Positions 53,888 through 64,000 of a stretch of 64,000 bases of DNA are shown one piece after another. The notes under the pieces were generated by a model. That model saw only the letters and a program-made list of their open reading frames with translations. It did not search any database and was not told the DNA's origin. The stretch is from Pogona vitticeps (lineage: Eukaryota > Chordata > Lepidosauria > Squamata > Agamidae). The stretch covers positions 329,225,322 to 329,289,321 of the forward strand of contig NC_135783.1 in assembly GCF_051106095.1 (NCBI RefSeq), in the 5' to 3' direction. Both the position numbers and the translations under genes were made by a program. Positions within the stretch are counted from its first letter, which is position 1. Each line of letters starts with the position of its first letter.

Positions 53888-53900
53888 GTTGCTGGGCAAA
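53888..53900 (+). promoter_or_regulatory. Candidate X-box (RFX site) upstream of TTC8
   Basis: GTTGCT, one spacer base, then GGCAAA, fits the RFX X-box form RYYVYY-N(1-3)-RRNRAC at all but the last base. It lies about 125 bases before the start codon. BBS genes including bbs-8 in worms are known RFX/DAF-19 targets. This is one eye-found match, so chance is a real alternative. Confidence 0.35.
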
Positions 53901-54023
53901 GCCAAGCTGGGACGCCGGGCCTAGGCGGAGACAGAGAGAGAGAGACACACACAGAGGAGTAGAGGTGGTGTGTTGTTGTTGTTGTCGTTGTCGCCGCTGC
54001 TCGCTCGGCCGCCCACTGTCCTC

Positions 54024-54137
54024 ATGGGGCTGGAGATGGATCCGCTGGTCCACGCCTTGAGTTACTTCAGGCGGAGGAAGTTCCAGCTATGCTCGGATCT
54101 GTGCTCCCAGTTGCTGGAAAAAGAACCTGGCGACCAG
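54024..54137 (+). CDS. TTC8: TTC8 coding exon 1
   Basis: The exon is 38 codons, MGLEMDPLVHALSYFRRRKF to LLEKEPGDQ, with donor CAG|GTAACG. The start at 54024 aligns with the mammalian MSSEMEPLL start. A second in-frame ATG at 54036 has a better Kozak context (G at -3 and +4) and would give a product four residues shorter. The frame is open upstream, but no in-frame ATG was seen there. Confidence 0.95.
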
Positions 54138-56684
54138 GTAACGAAGAAATCTAGGGCACCAGGTAGACGTGTGTGTGTGTGGCTCTGGGCCAGCGGAAGC
54201 AGTGCATTTGGTACTAGGTAGATGCACTGAATCCCGTGGAAACGCTCCCTTATGCACCTCTGGCATCTGTTTACCTTGTGTACATTCTACTTGTACAGAA
54301 ATGTAACCACCACCGCCCTCTTTTAGGTCCCTGCACTTGTATGGGGACCTGGATGCAGATACAGTATGACAACACCAGTTCTAATCTATAACAAAGCAGG
54401 CTGAGAGAAAAGGAGGACAGAGAAACGAGATATCTTTGGGGATTTCAGTGCTATTACTGGTAACATGGTATATACAATCACAATACTGCATCTGTTTGTT
54501 GCTTAATTTTAAAACAATTGTTTACAGGTTTGTTGGTTTGTTTGTTTGTTTTGCTATTTTTCCTCATCTGTTGTCAGAACTAGGTTACCAGAGTTTCTGA
54601 ACTAGATCCTGATGAAGCAAGTTTGAAGTAATAGAGAATGGAAAAGGTATTCAAAGAATGAGGCAAACAGGTTACTTGTCTTCACGGTGTCAGGGTACTG
54701 GTGCAAATAATGAGCACACAGTTTGTTAGCACATAGAGGAAAGCCCAAAACGTTTTAGTTAACATGATTTTTTAAAAAGACAAAACACACTCAAGTTAGC
54801 TAGTTCCCTTCCTTGATAACGTGACATTAGCAAAGAAAGGGGAAGATGCAGATGATGCTTCATTTAAGTAGATCTTTTGACAATTTCACACACTTTTCCT
54901 CCCAAATGTGTTTGAAAGCAATGAAGAAGCTGTTATAGGATAATGTAATAAAATATGATATTACCTTGCAAAGAAGCTTCCTGTAATATTCAAAATTAAC
55001 TATTGCTTATCTGCTTTGAGGGAAGATTTTAAGAAATTATTTTAATGAGAGTAGATAATTGATTTGATATGCTGGTAGAATTAGCAAGTACAGTATTTCA
55101 CAGAACAGCTTATTTTGGAAGGTGGGGCTGGTTAGAGAATAGCTAGGCAAAATTCTCCAAAGAGAGAAGTCTGGGGGCTAAATGAGTTTGGCATTGCATG
55201 GTTGGCTTTTGTTAAAAGGTGACTGAAGTCCTGTGCAGTTGCACGTGTCCAGTAGAGTTTATGTCTGCAGTAATGGCTGCAGCAAATCACTATTTATTAA
55301 AGGCAAATCACTGATTTAAGGCAATTTTGGGGGGCACACAACTTGTACAATGTGCTGAAGTTATATGCACCCCCAAATCCTCAAAAGAAAACTTTTATTA
55401 GTCGTGATATGCTGCTGCTTATGCTGCTGCCATCACTGTTGCACATGTGGAGTTGTGTAACAGGATTTCAGTCAATGAGCCAGAATGACAAGGAGGACCT
55501 GGATCAGGCCATGGCATGGAAAAAGGGGATCTTTAAGCTGGTATGCCCACTGTGGAGATAATGTGATTTACTTCCTTATTTTCAGTGCAATCCTAATCCA
55601 AAAATGTGCCGCCAGTTGTAGACACAGAAGCCCCTTGTGCCAGCTTGGCTGCCCTTGAGCTGGCAAAGTCCTCATGCTGACTGATCTCAAATCTATTGGC
55701 CCAAATGCTGTCCTGGGTAAGACTGAGGAGCCAAAAAAGGGAAGGGGTGAGGACAGAAAGGATAAGCATGGCAGGAGCAAAGTTTCTGTTTAAAATCCCT
55801 AATCATCCAAACTAAGCCACTATGTTGTCATAAAGTTAGGCCAGGATTCAGCATAGTAATATCTAACAACCCTAGGATGGGAAGGGATTTGCATTTACCA
55901 CAGCCCCTGCTGGCTTGTTGTTTGCTTAGCCAACCCTCAGATACCTTGGCTTGTTGTTTGCAATGGAAGAAGAGCTTTCTTTGATGCTGTCATAACTAGC
56001 AAGCACAGGGATGGAGGAATTCTGGTAAGAACTGTTGTAAGGACAACTCATATTCCAATTCCAACCCTAGTTGCTGCCAACTACATGGCAATAGTTTCCC
56101 CTCCCCTCCAAGAATTTGATGGCTAATGTACTTCTTCTGAGAGCCAATGCAGTATAGTGGACAGAGTACAGTATCAGATTAGGATTCAGGAAGTGTTCAG
56201 TTGGTGCTGCGGGCTAAACCGCAGAAGCCTTTGTGTGCTGCAGGGTCAGAAGACTAGCAGTCATAAGATCGAATCCACGTGACGGAGTGAGCTCCCGTCG
56301 CTTTGTCTCAGCTCCTCACCAACCTAGCAGTTCGAAAGCATGTAAATGTGAATAGATAAATAGGTACCACCTCGATGGGAAGGTAAACAGCGTTCCGTAT
56401 ATAGCCGCACTGGCCACGTGACAACGGAGACTGTCTTCGGACAAATGCTGGCTCTACGGCTTGGAAACGGGGATGAGCACCGCCCCCTAGAGTCGAACAT
56501 GACTGACTAAAATGTCAAGGGGAACCTTCACCTTTACTTTTTTTTTAAGTGTTCAGTTCAAATCCCTGGTTGGCCATGGACAGGGCTTGAAAATTTTTAG
56601 AATGTCTCACCAGTCAGTCAAAAATTTCACCAGTCAGCATAACCGGACTTTTGCAATGGGAGGGGGAGCAGAGGACTGCAGGAT

Positions 56685-56728
<44 letters not shown>

Positions 56729-59700
56729 CAGAAGGGAAGGAAGCAGGCAGGCAGGCAGGCAGGGAGCTGTGACTCATTGAGCAGCATTTTCACTCATCAC
56801 AGACGAGTGGACAAGTACATTTTTCAAACCATGGCCATGGAAATGCATTAAGGGGTAGCACTGGTAAAACTACTCCTTAAATACAGTATCCCACATAGCT
56901 TGAAATCTCTACAAAAAGGAAAGAAAAGCATGTGTACACAGACCAAAGGCAAGGCTGGATGACACCTTTATTAGACACCTAAAAATTACAAACGTAATGT
57001 CGCTTTTGACCCCATACAGATGTTAATCACAAAGCTGTGGATTGTGCAGAAAAAAACAAACATTCCAAAAATAATGGCCGGATATCCATGTTAGCTTCTT
57101 TTTTTAAAAGTAAATTTCAGAATTGGTGCTGCAAATCCAAGTCAGGGATGTAGGTTTCAGATTCCACCATGGAATTGTGTAGATTGGAATGCCTCTCCCA
57201 ATCCTGTTAGACAAATATACAGTTTTAAAATACATGGTATTTGGTAAATGTGCATAGGTTGAATATATGTATGACCTTAAAGAAATGAGAAGAGGATGTT
57301 AAACAAGAGGCATGTCTCCCCTACCCCCATAAATATGTTAAAATCTGAGGAATTTAGGTAGCAAGGTCAGATCATCCCTTCCAAGGTCAGGGTTTGTCTC
57401 ATACTTTGGAAAGGCATTTTTAATCATTCTTATGGCCTCGACAATGCATGCCTGCACCATAGGATTGAACTGTCAGTAGGAAGTGCAGTATGTGTAACTG
57501 AATTAGTACTTTAAAAAGGAATTGATTATACCCCAAAACACCAAAATCCAAGATCAAATCTGTATGTTTTAACAAAGAGTAGTTTAAATCTAATGAACAA
57601 GACTGACTGATTTATTTCTGACTTTGGGCATAGTAAGGTATTTTTGTGGGTAAAAAGAATAGTACAAGAATACTTGGTATTTTAAAACTAGAATTTTTAA
57701 TTATGTGCTTATTAAGTGTTACAATATAACAGTATAACTGCGTAAGTGTTACAGTGTTATAATATAAAACTTAATGGCAGGACACATGGAACTCAGGGGA
57801 ACTTATTTCCAAGAAAACAGTGACATACTGTCTTTAAAAATAATATTTGAGGAAAGCTACAGGGAGAGAAGAAGATAGAGGCTAAAGCAAATACTACTGC
57901 CAAAAAAACTTTCATCATCTATAGAAAACACAACTTGGCTTCTGTGCTTATAGCAGTTGCATGACCTAGCAGGAACATGCTTCTGTGCTGCTGTCTTGCT
58001 TGATTATCCTGATTAGTTGCCTAATCAGATTATTGTTCTTTGTGTTCCATATGTCAGTTTGAAGGCAGGGAACTAACACTGGTTTACAGTAAACCTGAAA
58101 TGCAGAGAAGAAAATGTTCATATTTCCTTGCTGGATTATTTAGCAATTATGTGTTTTTCTTTGTACATTTATATAATTTGTTTTCAGTGTTCCTTTTTAA
58201 AAGAAATAAATATTGATTCCTACACTGTACACAGTACATTACTGATGTGTTAAATAAGTTATATTACATGGGAAATTCCATGTGACTTCCCTTTCTTTTT
58301 TACAGTAGTAATCAATGGTAAAATAGGTGGTGGTCCAAATGGTATCGTCGAAAAGTATGTCTTAAATGCACAGAGTTGAGTGAAGTGGCTATTTGTATAG
58401 TACTTACAAATCAAGATATCCCTGGTTCCAGTCTTGCTACCTCTAAATTTGCTAATGAACCATAGACAAGTAAATTCATTATGCAAGGTGTTTGCTATTT
58501 TATAGCAAGATAATATACACTAAATTCCTGGAGATCTCTAACGTTGTAGTGTATATATAATTGCTTGGTATTATTAAGTCTTTTTCTATGAAAACATATT
58601 CATCTCAATAGTGCTCCACACACTTGATAGCAAATTAGATTATTTGCAGGTTTTTTATGTTTGTTCCTCACCATCACATAATCCTTTTTTTTTCCTTTGG
58701 AGAATAAGATGTTCTGCAGAAACCTTACGAGATTTGGAACACATTAAGATGGAGTCTGTTGCGTGAAATTGCTACATTCATGTAATGAACTAGGCAGTAC
58801 TTCAGAAAAGCTAAATAAAACTTGTTGATTTTTAAGAGTCCACCTCTCAGCCCCACCATAGTCGACAGCTATTGCAACACATTAAGTTAGAATAGAGGAT
58901 TCCTGAGTGCGAAGATGGAATACCAATCCAAAACGTAATTCAGGTTTTTTAAATATATTTATTTCGTAATAACTGCAAATTGTATAAAACTTCCATAAAA
59001 TCTTCATTACAACAACAATTTAAATGTGGGTCACTTAATCCTAGCAACAGATGATTTTGGAAGCAGCCTGGGGGTGTGGAACTGGTAAAACAACACCTCA
59101 AATATCTCACATACAAATGGGCAGAACCGAAAACTTGGTTTATCCTCAACAGCTACTCAGAATAATTAGTCATACAGTATTTTAAAATTTGCCATAGGCA
59201 CATCAGGCATATGGAAGAGTCTTGTGGTTCCTTCTTCCTTTCTCTTCAGTACTCTGTTGTTAAGAGAAAGATACAACAATTCAGGCATTTAGTTTCATAT
59301 ACGTAGTACAGCTCTTTTTACAATTTTCTTTTCTAGTAATTGTTAGTGATGAAAGGTTAGATAATCCTCTTTTTTTAATTGATGTGTCCTATTAGTGTCC
59401 ATCAGTGGCTCACTGTGTTTAATAGTTTGTTGAAACTATTATCTAGTGGTATTGTCCTTTTCTGCAAATGAAATTAGTCTCCTTTCAGTTCATATTAAGT
59501 GATTTGAAAACATGGTTGAAATCAAAGCTCGCTAATTCCAAAGACTCCACCATGTTTATTTCTTTGTAACCAGACATAAATCCGAAGGAAGTTTCTCAGT
59601 AGTTACAGTACTTAAAGTAACGACTAGGTCCCTGCCTAGAATATGTACCTTTCCGTCATTTCTTACCACACACATTGGGCAAAGATAGCGCTATACAGTA

Positions 59701-62700
59701 TATATTTTTCACACTGTGAATAATATGAGATGTTAGGCTTTATTTGGGGAGCAAAAATGTATAAACAAGAAGATAGCAAAACATACCGCAAGGCAGGAGT
59801 GCATTGTGCTCTTTGCTGCCTTACACAAAATGCTTACACCACAGTCTAAACAACCTGAAAATTGTAAGGGAAGCTACTACAGTATTTGTATCTGCTTTGA
59901 GGTCTGGCACCTGTGATTTCCACTGGGATGTTTCCCACCATGTGATGGCTCCTTACAAACAAGCATATGAACTGGGCTAGGTTGTACTTAATTCTGAGAT
60001 GTACAACTCCTTCGCTTTACTGTACTGTAACAGTTGTGTGAAATCAACTTCCCCCTGCTCTGTTGTTTGTTGCATGTGCTAAAGTAGGAGTCATGCACTG
60101 CTATTGATTCAAATCTCTCAGGCATTGTATTTCTTTTATTAAAGCTTGCCGATTTTCTAAAAGTATGGTTACATAACTTCCCCTTTCCTTCCAGCCACTG
60201 CATTTTCTTCAAGTGTACCACTTGCTTTACACTATGGTCACGGAAGCCTTTGCTTCAAGGATTAGTATAGGAAGCATTTGTGAAACGAGTTAGAATGTTA
60301 AGGCAAAATGGAGGGTTCCTATAACTGTCCCTGTATTAAACTTGATATCAGATTTTCGAAGGAGGAGGGACTCCTAATAGAAAATCTCTTTGCTAATTCT
60401 CTGGCTTTGAAAAATGGTGTGTTTCCTGTAATCTGGAAAGCTTCTTTTGATGCTTTTTATGTGAAATGCTAGCTCTGTATTGTCTTTAGCATAGTGAATA
60501 GAAGGTCTGTCTTATTTGTATTGTAAACGTTTTTCAGAGAAACATATGGCAATCTGTTCTGTGACTGAAAAGGAATCTCTAATTATTTAGGCAGCTATAT
60601 TTTACCATTTTACTGCTTTCCCTTGGTCTTCTGTAAGCTGGCTTTAAATAAAATTAGCACATGGAGATGAATACCTTCCTGGGTTTTTGTTTGTTTGTTG
60701 TTGTTGTTTTGCTATTAAGGAAAAGCTGGTTTTACTTCTTATTTAATAAGCTGACTGATCTGCTCAGAATACTTTCAGGTTGTTAGCAAACACAATTTGT
60801 TTGCATTAGTAAATGTTTTCATGAGATTGCATTTTCAACACAATGGAACAGCAGCCATCTAATTTCTTACTTGGTTTGGGTGTATGCTCTTTTTTTTTGC
60901 CAAATATGTGATTCTTGCAAAGGAGCAGGATTTATAATCTTTAAAACAAGCTGTTTATGATTTTGAGAGTGCATGTACCTTGGAACAGTGCCCACACCGG
61001 AATTGCTATCACAATTTGCCTTTTTCTGCAAAAGACCTATCCCTCCAAAACTGCCATTTAAAATGCCTTGGAATGATTTTCAGACAGGCTAGAATTCACC
61101 GAAAGGTCACTGCAGTCCTAATATCCAACTGTTCCATATTCTTCGCTTCTATTATATCTGCCATCAGACTTTCTGCTGGTCTGACTGTCATCCGTGTGTT
61201 CCACTGGGTCCATGAGAGCGATTAAACAGGCCAACATGTAGTCTTATGTCTCTTCTATATATATATCTGAGGTTTACTGAACCATGATTCCTCTGTTCCC
61301 TTATCATCCAGGCTGCTTGGTGCTTGAAAATACGAGCATTAACTGAAATGGTTTATGTGGATGAAATAGATGTGGACCAGGAAGGCATTGCTGAGATGAT
61401 GCTTGATGAAAACGCAATTGCACAAGTTGCACGTAAGCTGCATTTAGTTACTCCAAAATGTATGACTGCTTTTCCCCAGGACTTCAGAATTACTGTTCTG
61501 CAGCCACCTAGATGGTTTCCCGTAATGTACTTTGGGATAAGTGAACACTATCAGTCATTGTCCTGTGTTTTTTTCTTTAAAAATCATTTTTAATATCCTT
61601 ACTTTCCACTCTGTTTCAGTGCATTCATTTTGCAAGTTTGTTTTTTCATCGTACTTGTGTGGGTTTTGTTTTATTTTTGTTTGTTTTTTAAACATTTTCA
61701 GAGGGCTACTGTAGCAAGTCCATCTATTCAAATCTTGTCCTTGAACCCTTATACTGTATACCCATCATCTGAGAGAAATATTGCATTCTAGAAGTTGCTG
61801 ATTTAGCAACATGGTTTTTTCCAGAAGATTTCCCAGTATCCTGAGATAACAGTTTAATGTTTAGATTATTACAAAGCTACATTCAGTGCTGTGAAAGTAC
61901 ACTGACCCAAAGAATATCCTCTACAACCCTTGAACCTTCTGAAAAGCTTTTCATGAGAATCGGTCCTTTCTTGAACGGCTGCAATTGGGACAATGGGATG
62001 GACTAACCTTCTTCTAGTAGACTTTCAGTTGTTATTAGTAGATACTGTACAACCCTACGTTAGTTCATTCCACTTCCTATATTCGCTCAAAAAGTGGTTC
62101 TGGTTACCCAAATCTGATATACACATCTTGCTCTCTGGCTGAAATTAACAAAAGAAGCAGAATAGGGGAGAAGCAAGTGGAGAAAGATTGGTTTGCAGTG
62201 CCAGGAAGATGACTTGATCGGTTGTTTATATCTGGTTAGTGTCAGGCTAATCTTCCCAATGGAATTCTTGCTTAGGCAAAGCTAGTGCAAATACCCAACT
62301 TCTCCTTTTTTTGCTTTTCAAGAGACTAGGACATTTTTCTCTTAACATCATGTCCTTCTAGTCAGACAGGAAGCACAGCTTCCCAGTGGTCTTGATCCCC
62401 TGGTCAGTCAAAGAAGCCAGGGTTCCCTTCAGCTGTGCAATCCAATAACAGTTTAAGCTCTAAGCATTTATATTATCACTGCTTAGAGTAGCTTCTGATG
62501 CCAGGGCAAAGCTGTTCTTGTGGTGGGGAAGTGTACTTTAAATTTTTATTTGTGTCTTCTACCTCTTGTCAAATAATTACACTCTGTGTGCGCATTTGAT
62601 ATATTTGCTTGCAATTGATAGATTCTCAAAAACTTGAATTACTGATGTTGTCTCCATCCATTGACTTGCTAAATAATAGACTGAAACATTACGTTTGTAA

Positions 62701-62934
62701 TCTCAAAGCAAAGTGTAACATTAGACCTTTTATCTCACATCTTTCAGAAGTAGTTATGCCCTTTGCTTTTAGTTTTATCTGGGAAAGATGTGGGGAGGGG
62801 CATTGGGGAAAAAGGGGGGAAGAACAAGGAGTGATCTGTACAGCATAAAATAATGTAATGTTTTTTGTAGGACCAGGTACTTCATTGAAAATCCCTGGAA
62901 CTGGCCAAGGTGGAGGTCCTAGCCAAGCTGTCAG
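54024..62934 (+). CDS. TTC8: TTC8 (BBS8), 5' part of the gene (coding exons 1-3)
   Basis: Tetratricopeptide repeat protein 8 is a subunit of the BBSome, the coat complex at the ciliary base that sorts membrane proteins into and out of cilia; loss causes Bardet-Biedl syndrome in humans. Three exons, 54024-54137, 61312-61432 and 62871-62934, join in phase to 99 codons of a protein of about 515 residues. The sequence follows mammalian TTC8 closely: LSYFRRRKFQLCSDLCSQLL, then ALTEMVYVDEIDVDQEGIAE, then PGTSLKIPGTGQ and GPSQAV. Residues about 10-50 form the first TPR-like helix pair. Mammals have a short photoreceptor-specific exon after exon 1; I did not find it by eye in intron 1. The gene continues beyond the right edge. 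Confidence 0.96.
56140..56590 (+). repeat. tRNA-type SINE split by a Sauria SINE
   Basis: GAGCCAATGCAGTATAGTGG, then AGATTAGGATTCAGG is the head; CAAATCCCTGGTTGGCCATG after 56558 continues the B-box region. The break is the Sauria SINE at 56203-56546. Confidence 0.65.
56203..56546 (+). repeat. Sauria SINE, full length
   Basis: It has a tRNA-like head (GGTGCTGCGGGCTAAACCGC, then AGATCGAATCCACGTGACGG), the family body (CTCACCAACCTAGCAGTTCG, AGGTACCACC, GGCCACGTGACAACGGAG) and a BovB-derived tail (TAGAGTCGAACATGACTGAC, then CACCTTTAC). The 12-base target duplication AAGTGTTCAGTT flanks it (56191-56202, 56547-56558). It is in TTC8 intron 1. Confidence 0.92.
56686..56763. repeat. (GA)n and (GCAG)n microsatellites
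   Basis: About 21 GA units (56686-56728) and about five GCAG units (56744-56763), both short of unusual length. Confidence 0.95.
56765..61311. other. TTC8 intron 1, main part
   Basis: About 4.5 kb of AT-rich intron with no repeat I can name and no supported coding sequence. In mammals a 30-base photoreceptor-specific exon lies in this intron; I could not find a convincing match by eye. Confidence 0.5.
61312..61432 (+). CDS. TTC8: TTC8 coding exon 2
   Basis: Forty codons plus one base follow acceptor ATCCAG|GCT: AAWCLKIRALTEMVYVDEID and on to MLDENAIAQVA. The donor is C|GTAAGC. This is the most conserved stretch of the TTC8 N-terminus. Confidence 0.96.
61433..62870. other. TTC8 intron 2
   Basis: Unremarkable intron of 1.4 kb with GT-AG ends; no repeat or gene seen. 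Confidence 0.6.
62871..62934 (+). CDS. TTC8: TTC8 coding exon 3
   Basis: A 64-base exon between TTTGTAG|GA and GTCAG|GTATTC completes a split arginine, then PGTSLKIPGTGQGGGPSQAV plus two bases. The glycine/serine-rich linker agrees with mammalian PGTSLKLPGTNQTGGPSQAV. Confidence 0.94.
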
Positions 62935-62989
62935 GTATTCAATACACTGAGAAGTTTAATGGGCCCATTTGTCTATTGACTGTATTCTA

Positions 62990-63350
62990 TAGGTATAGGA
63001 GTTTTTGGATATTTTGAACTACAAAGCCCATAATTTTCCATTCTGGGAGTTTTCTCTTACAAACAGACACCTAAATGTGACACCTGGGATAAAGGCCTAA
63101 GTGGAAAGGCTTTGAGGCCTAGTTAGGTTTAGCTCCGCCAAGTTTCCTATTGAGAAAGAAAGCTCCTGGGGTAGAAACAGAAAGCTTGAGAAGAGCTAGG
63201 CCTAGTTATACCTCAAAAGATTTCCAGTTTAGGCCTTTCTTCCAGGTGAGTCCCATTTAGATATCTGTAAAGTGTTTGTCTATCAGATAAAACTCCCAGA
63301 ATGAGGAATTATGCGATTTGTAGTCCAAAAAGATATCAAAATCCTATTCC
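62990..63350. mobile_element. Palindromic DNA element in TTC8 intron 3
   Basis: GAACTACAAAGCCCATAATT, CCATTCTGGGAGTT and AGGCCTAGTTAGGTTTAGCT on the left are mirrored by AGCTAGGCCTAGTTATACCT-like, AACTCCCAGAATGAGGAATT and GTAGTCCAAAAAG at the right. About 360 bases; the arms cover most of it. A left half only occurs at 24766-24960. Confidence 0.7.
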
Positions 63351-63359
63351 TGGTATTCA

Positions 63360-64000
63360 GTTCCATTTACGTACTGGTTAATTATATTTAGTGAAATCTC
63401 AAATACAGCTTAAAATACTTCTTCAACCATCTTATCTGTGAGAATTCTTCATACTTCCGTAGATGTTCTTGTGTGTGCACACGCATATGCGCACATGCGT
63501 ATTTCCAACTTTTATTATAAACATGCATTTGTCTTTTATACAAGTGGATTTTTATCTGTGCTCTCTTTTATAAGCAGTTGTATATACATACAGCCATGAT
63601 TGTGAATAGAAGAGTGGAATCTTTAGCTGTTTGGCTTTCAAAAGTAGCTTAGAGACATAATGACAAGCACATATAAAGTATGTAAAAATGAGGAAATTTG
63701 AGTTTTCCAAAAACAAAACAAAAACAGAAATATAAATTTAGATGAAAAAGTGATTAGGGTATTACAGGGCATCTCTTTAAACAAATATGTTATACAATTA
63801 TTTATTTATTTAAATTATTTTTCCTGCCTTTTTCTTAAAGAGGAGCCAGTATTAAAAAGAAACTATATTAAAAGCAGAAAAATAATATATTATTACAATA
63901 TTGAAAATGAATTAAACAAACATAATTGAAAAATAAATAAAAAGTACTAAAAACGCATTTCTAGATTGTACCTTTCTGCTTTGATATCTGTGAAGATTCT
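63360..64000. other. TTC8 intron 3, cut by the window edge
   Basis: AT-rich, with a short alternating purine-pyrimidine stretch (TGTGTGCACACGCATATGCG near 63471) that could form Z-DNA. Nothing else is seen. Confidence 0.5.

Larger units (their letters stand above)
53580..54140 (+). promoter_or_regulatory. CpG-rich TTC8 promoter and 5' UTR region
   Basis: This G+C- and CpG-rich stretch ends in TTC8 exon 1, with a (GA)/(CA) run and a (GTT/GTC) run just before the start codon. It contains a candidate RFX X-box-like site at 53888-53900. No TATA box is seen. Confidence 0.65.

Noticed and set aside
53970-54023. Upstream extension of the TTC8 frame (poly-Leu)
   Set aside because: It begins at GTG and not ATG, comes from a (GTT)n run and has no counterpart in known TTC8.

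Overview
The window is vertebrate nuclear DNA, almost certainly from a squamate reptile and probably a lizard. It is AT-rich and the genes are spread over long introns. The repeats are typical of squamates: BovB and a second RTE-type LINE, L2, CR1 and L1 pieces, Sauria SINEs, a 5S-headed SINE, tRNA-type SINEs, Penelope-like elements with GIY-YIG, and many TA-flanked or palindromic DNA transposons. The species cannot be fixed from this sequence.

Two conserved genes lie head to head. On the minus strand are the first eleven coding exons of EML5, a microtubule-associated HELP/WD-repeat protein, running from 41721 down to 312 and continuing off the left edge. All exon boundaries keep phase, and the joined product is 608 residues with no stop. 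On the plus strand are the first three coding exons of TTC8 (BBS8, a BBSome subunit), from 54024 to 62934, continuing off the right edge. The same EML5-TTC8 neighbourhood is known in mammals. Each start codon sits in a GC- and CpG-rich island (about 41540-42330 and 53580-54140), separated by about 12.3 kb of repeat-filled DNA.

Region by region: 1-41524 holds EML5 exons 2-11 and introns. The largest, intron 1 (27517-41524, 14 kb), carries two nested repeat complexes. One (32324-34338) is a DNA transposon holding both a Penelope fragment and a second DNA transposon with a 157-bp tandem array. The other (35985-37650) is an RTE LINE split by a Penelope element that still encodes RT and GIY-YIG sequence. 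Between the genes, 41722-54023 holds SINEs, L2, L1, a 1.4-kb BovB copy with RT motifs, an RTE copy and a duplicated LINE C-terminus. From 54138 to the right edge are TTC8 introns with a Sauria SINE inside an older SINE.

The least explained signal is a repeat family seen four times (about 2410-3220 +, 5525-6310 -, 21095-21735 +, 45436-46350 +). It keeps a coding-like block around W-A-R-H-P-C-C-G-T that I cannot assign to any known family. A 194-codon ORF at 38179-38763 (-) is also unassigned. There is no sign of bacterial genes, CRISPR or rRNA. The two host genes work in cytoskeletal and ciliary biology; nothing in the window suggests that they act together beyond being neighbours.
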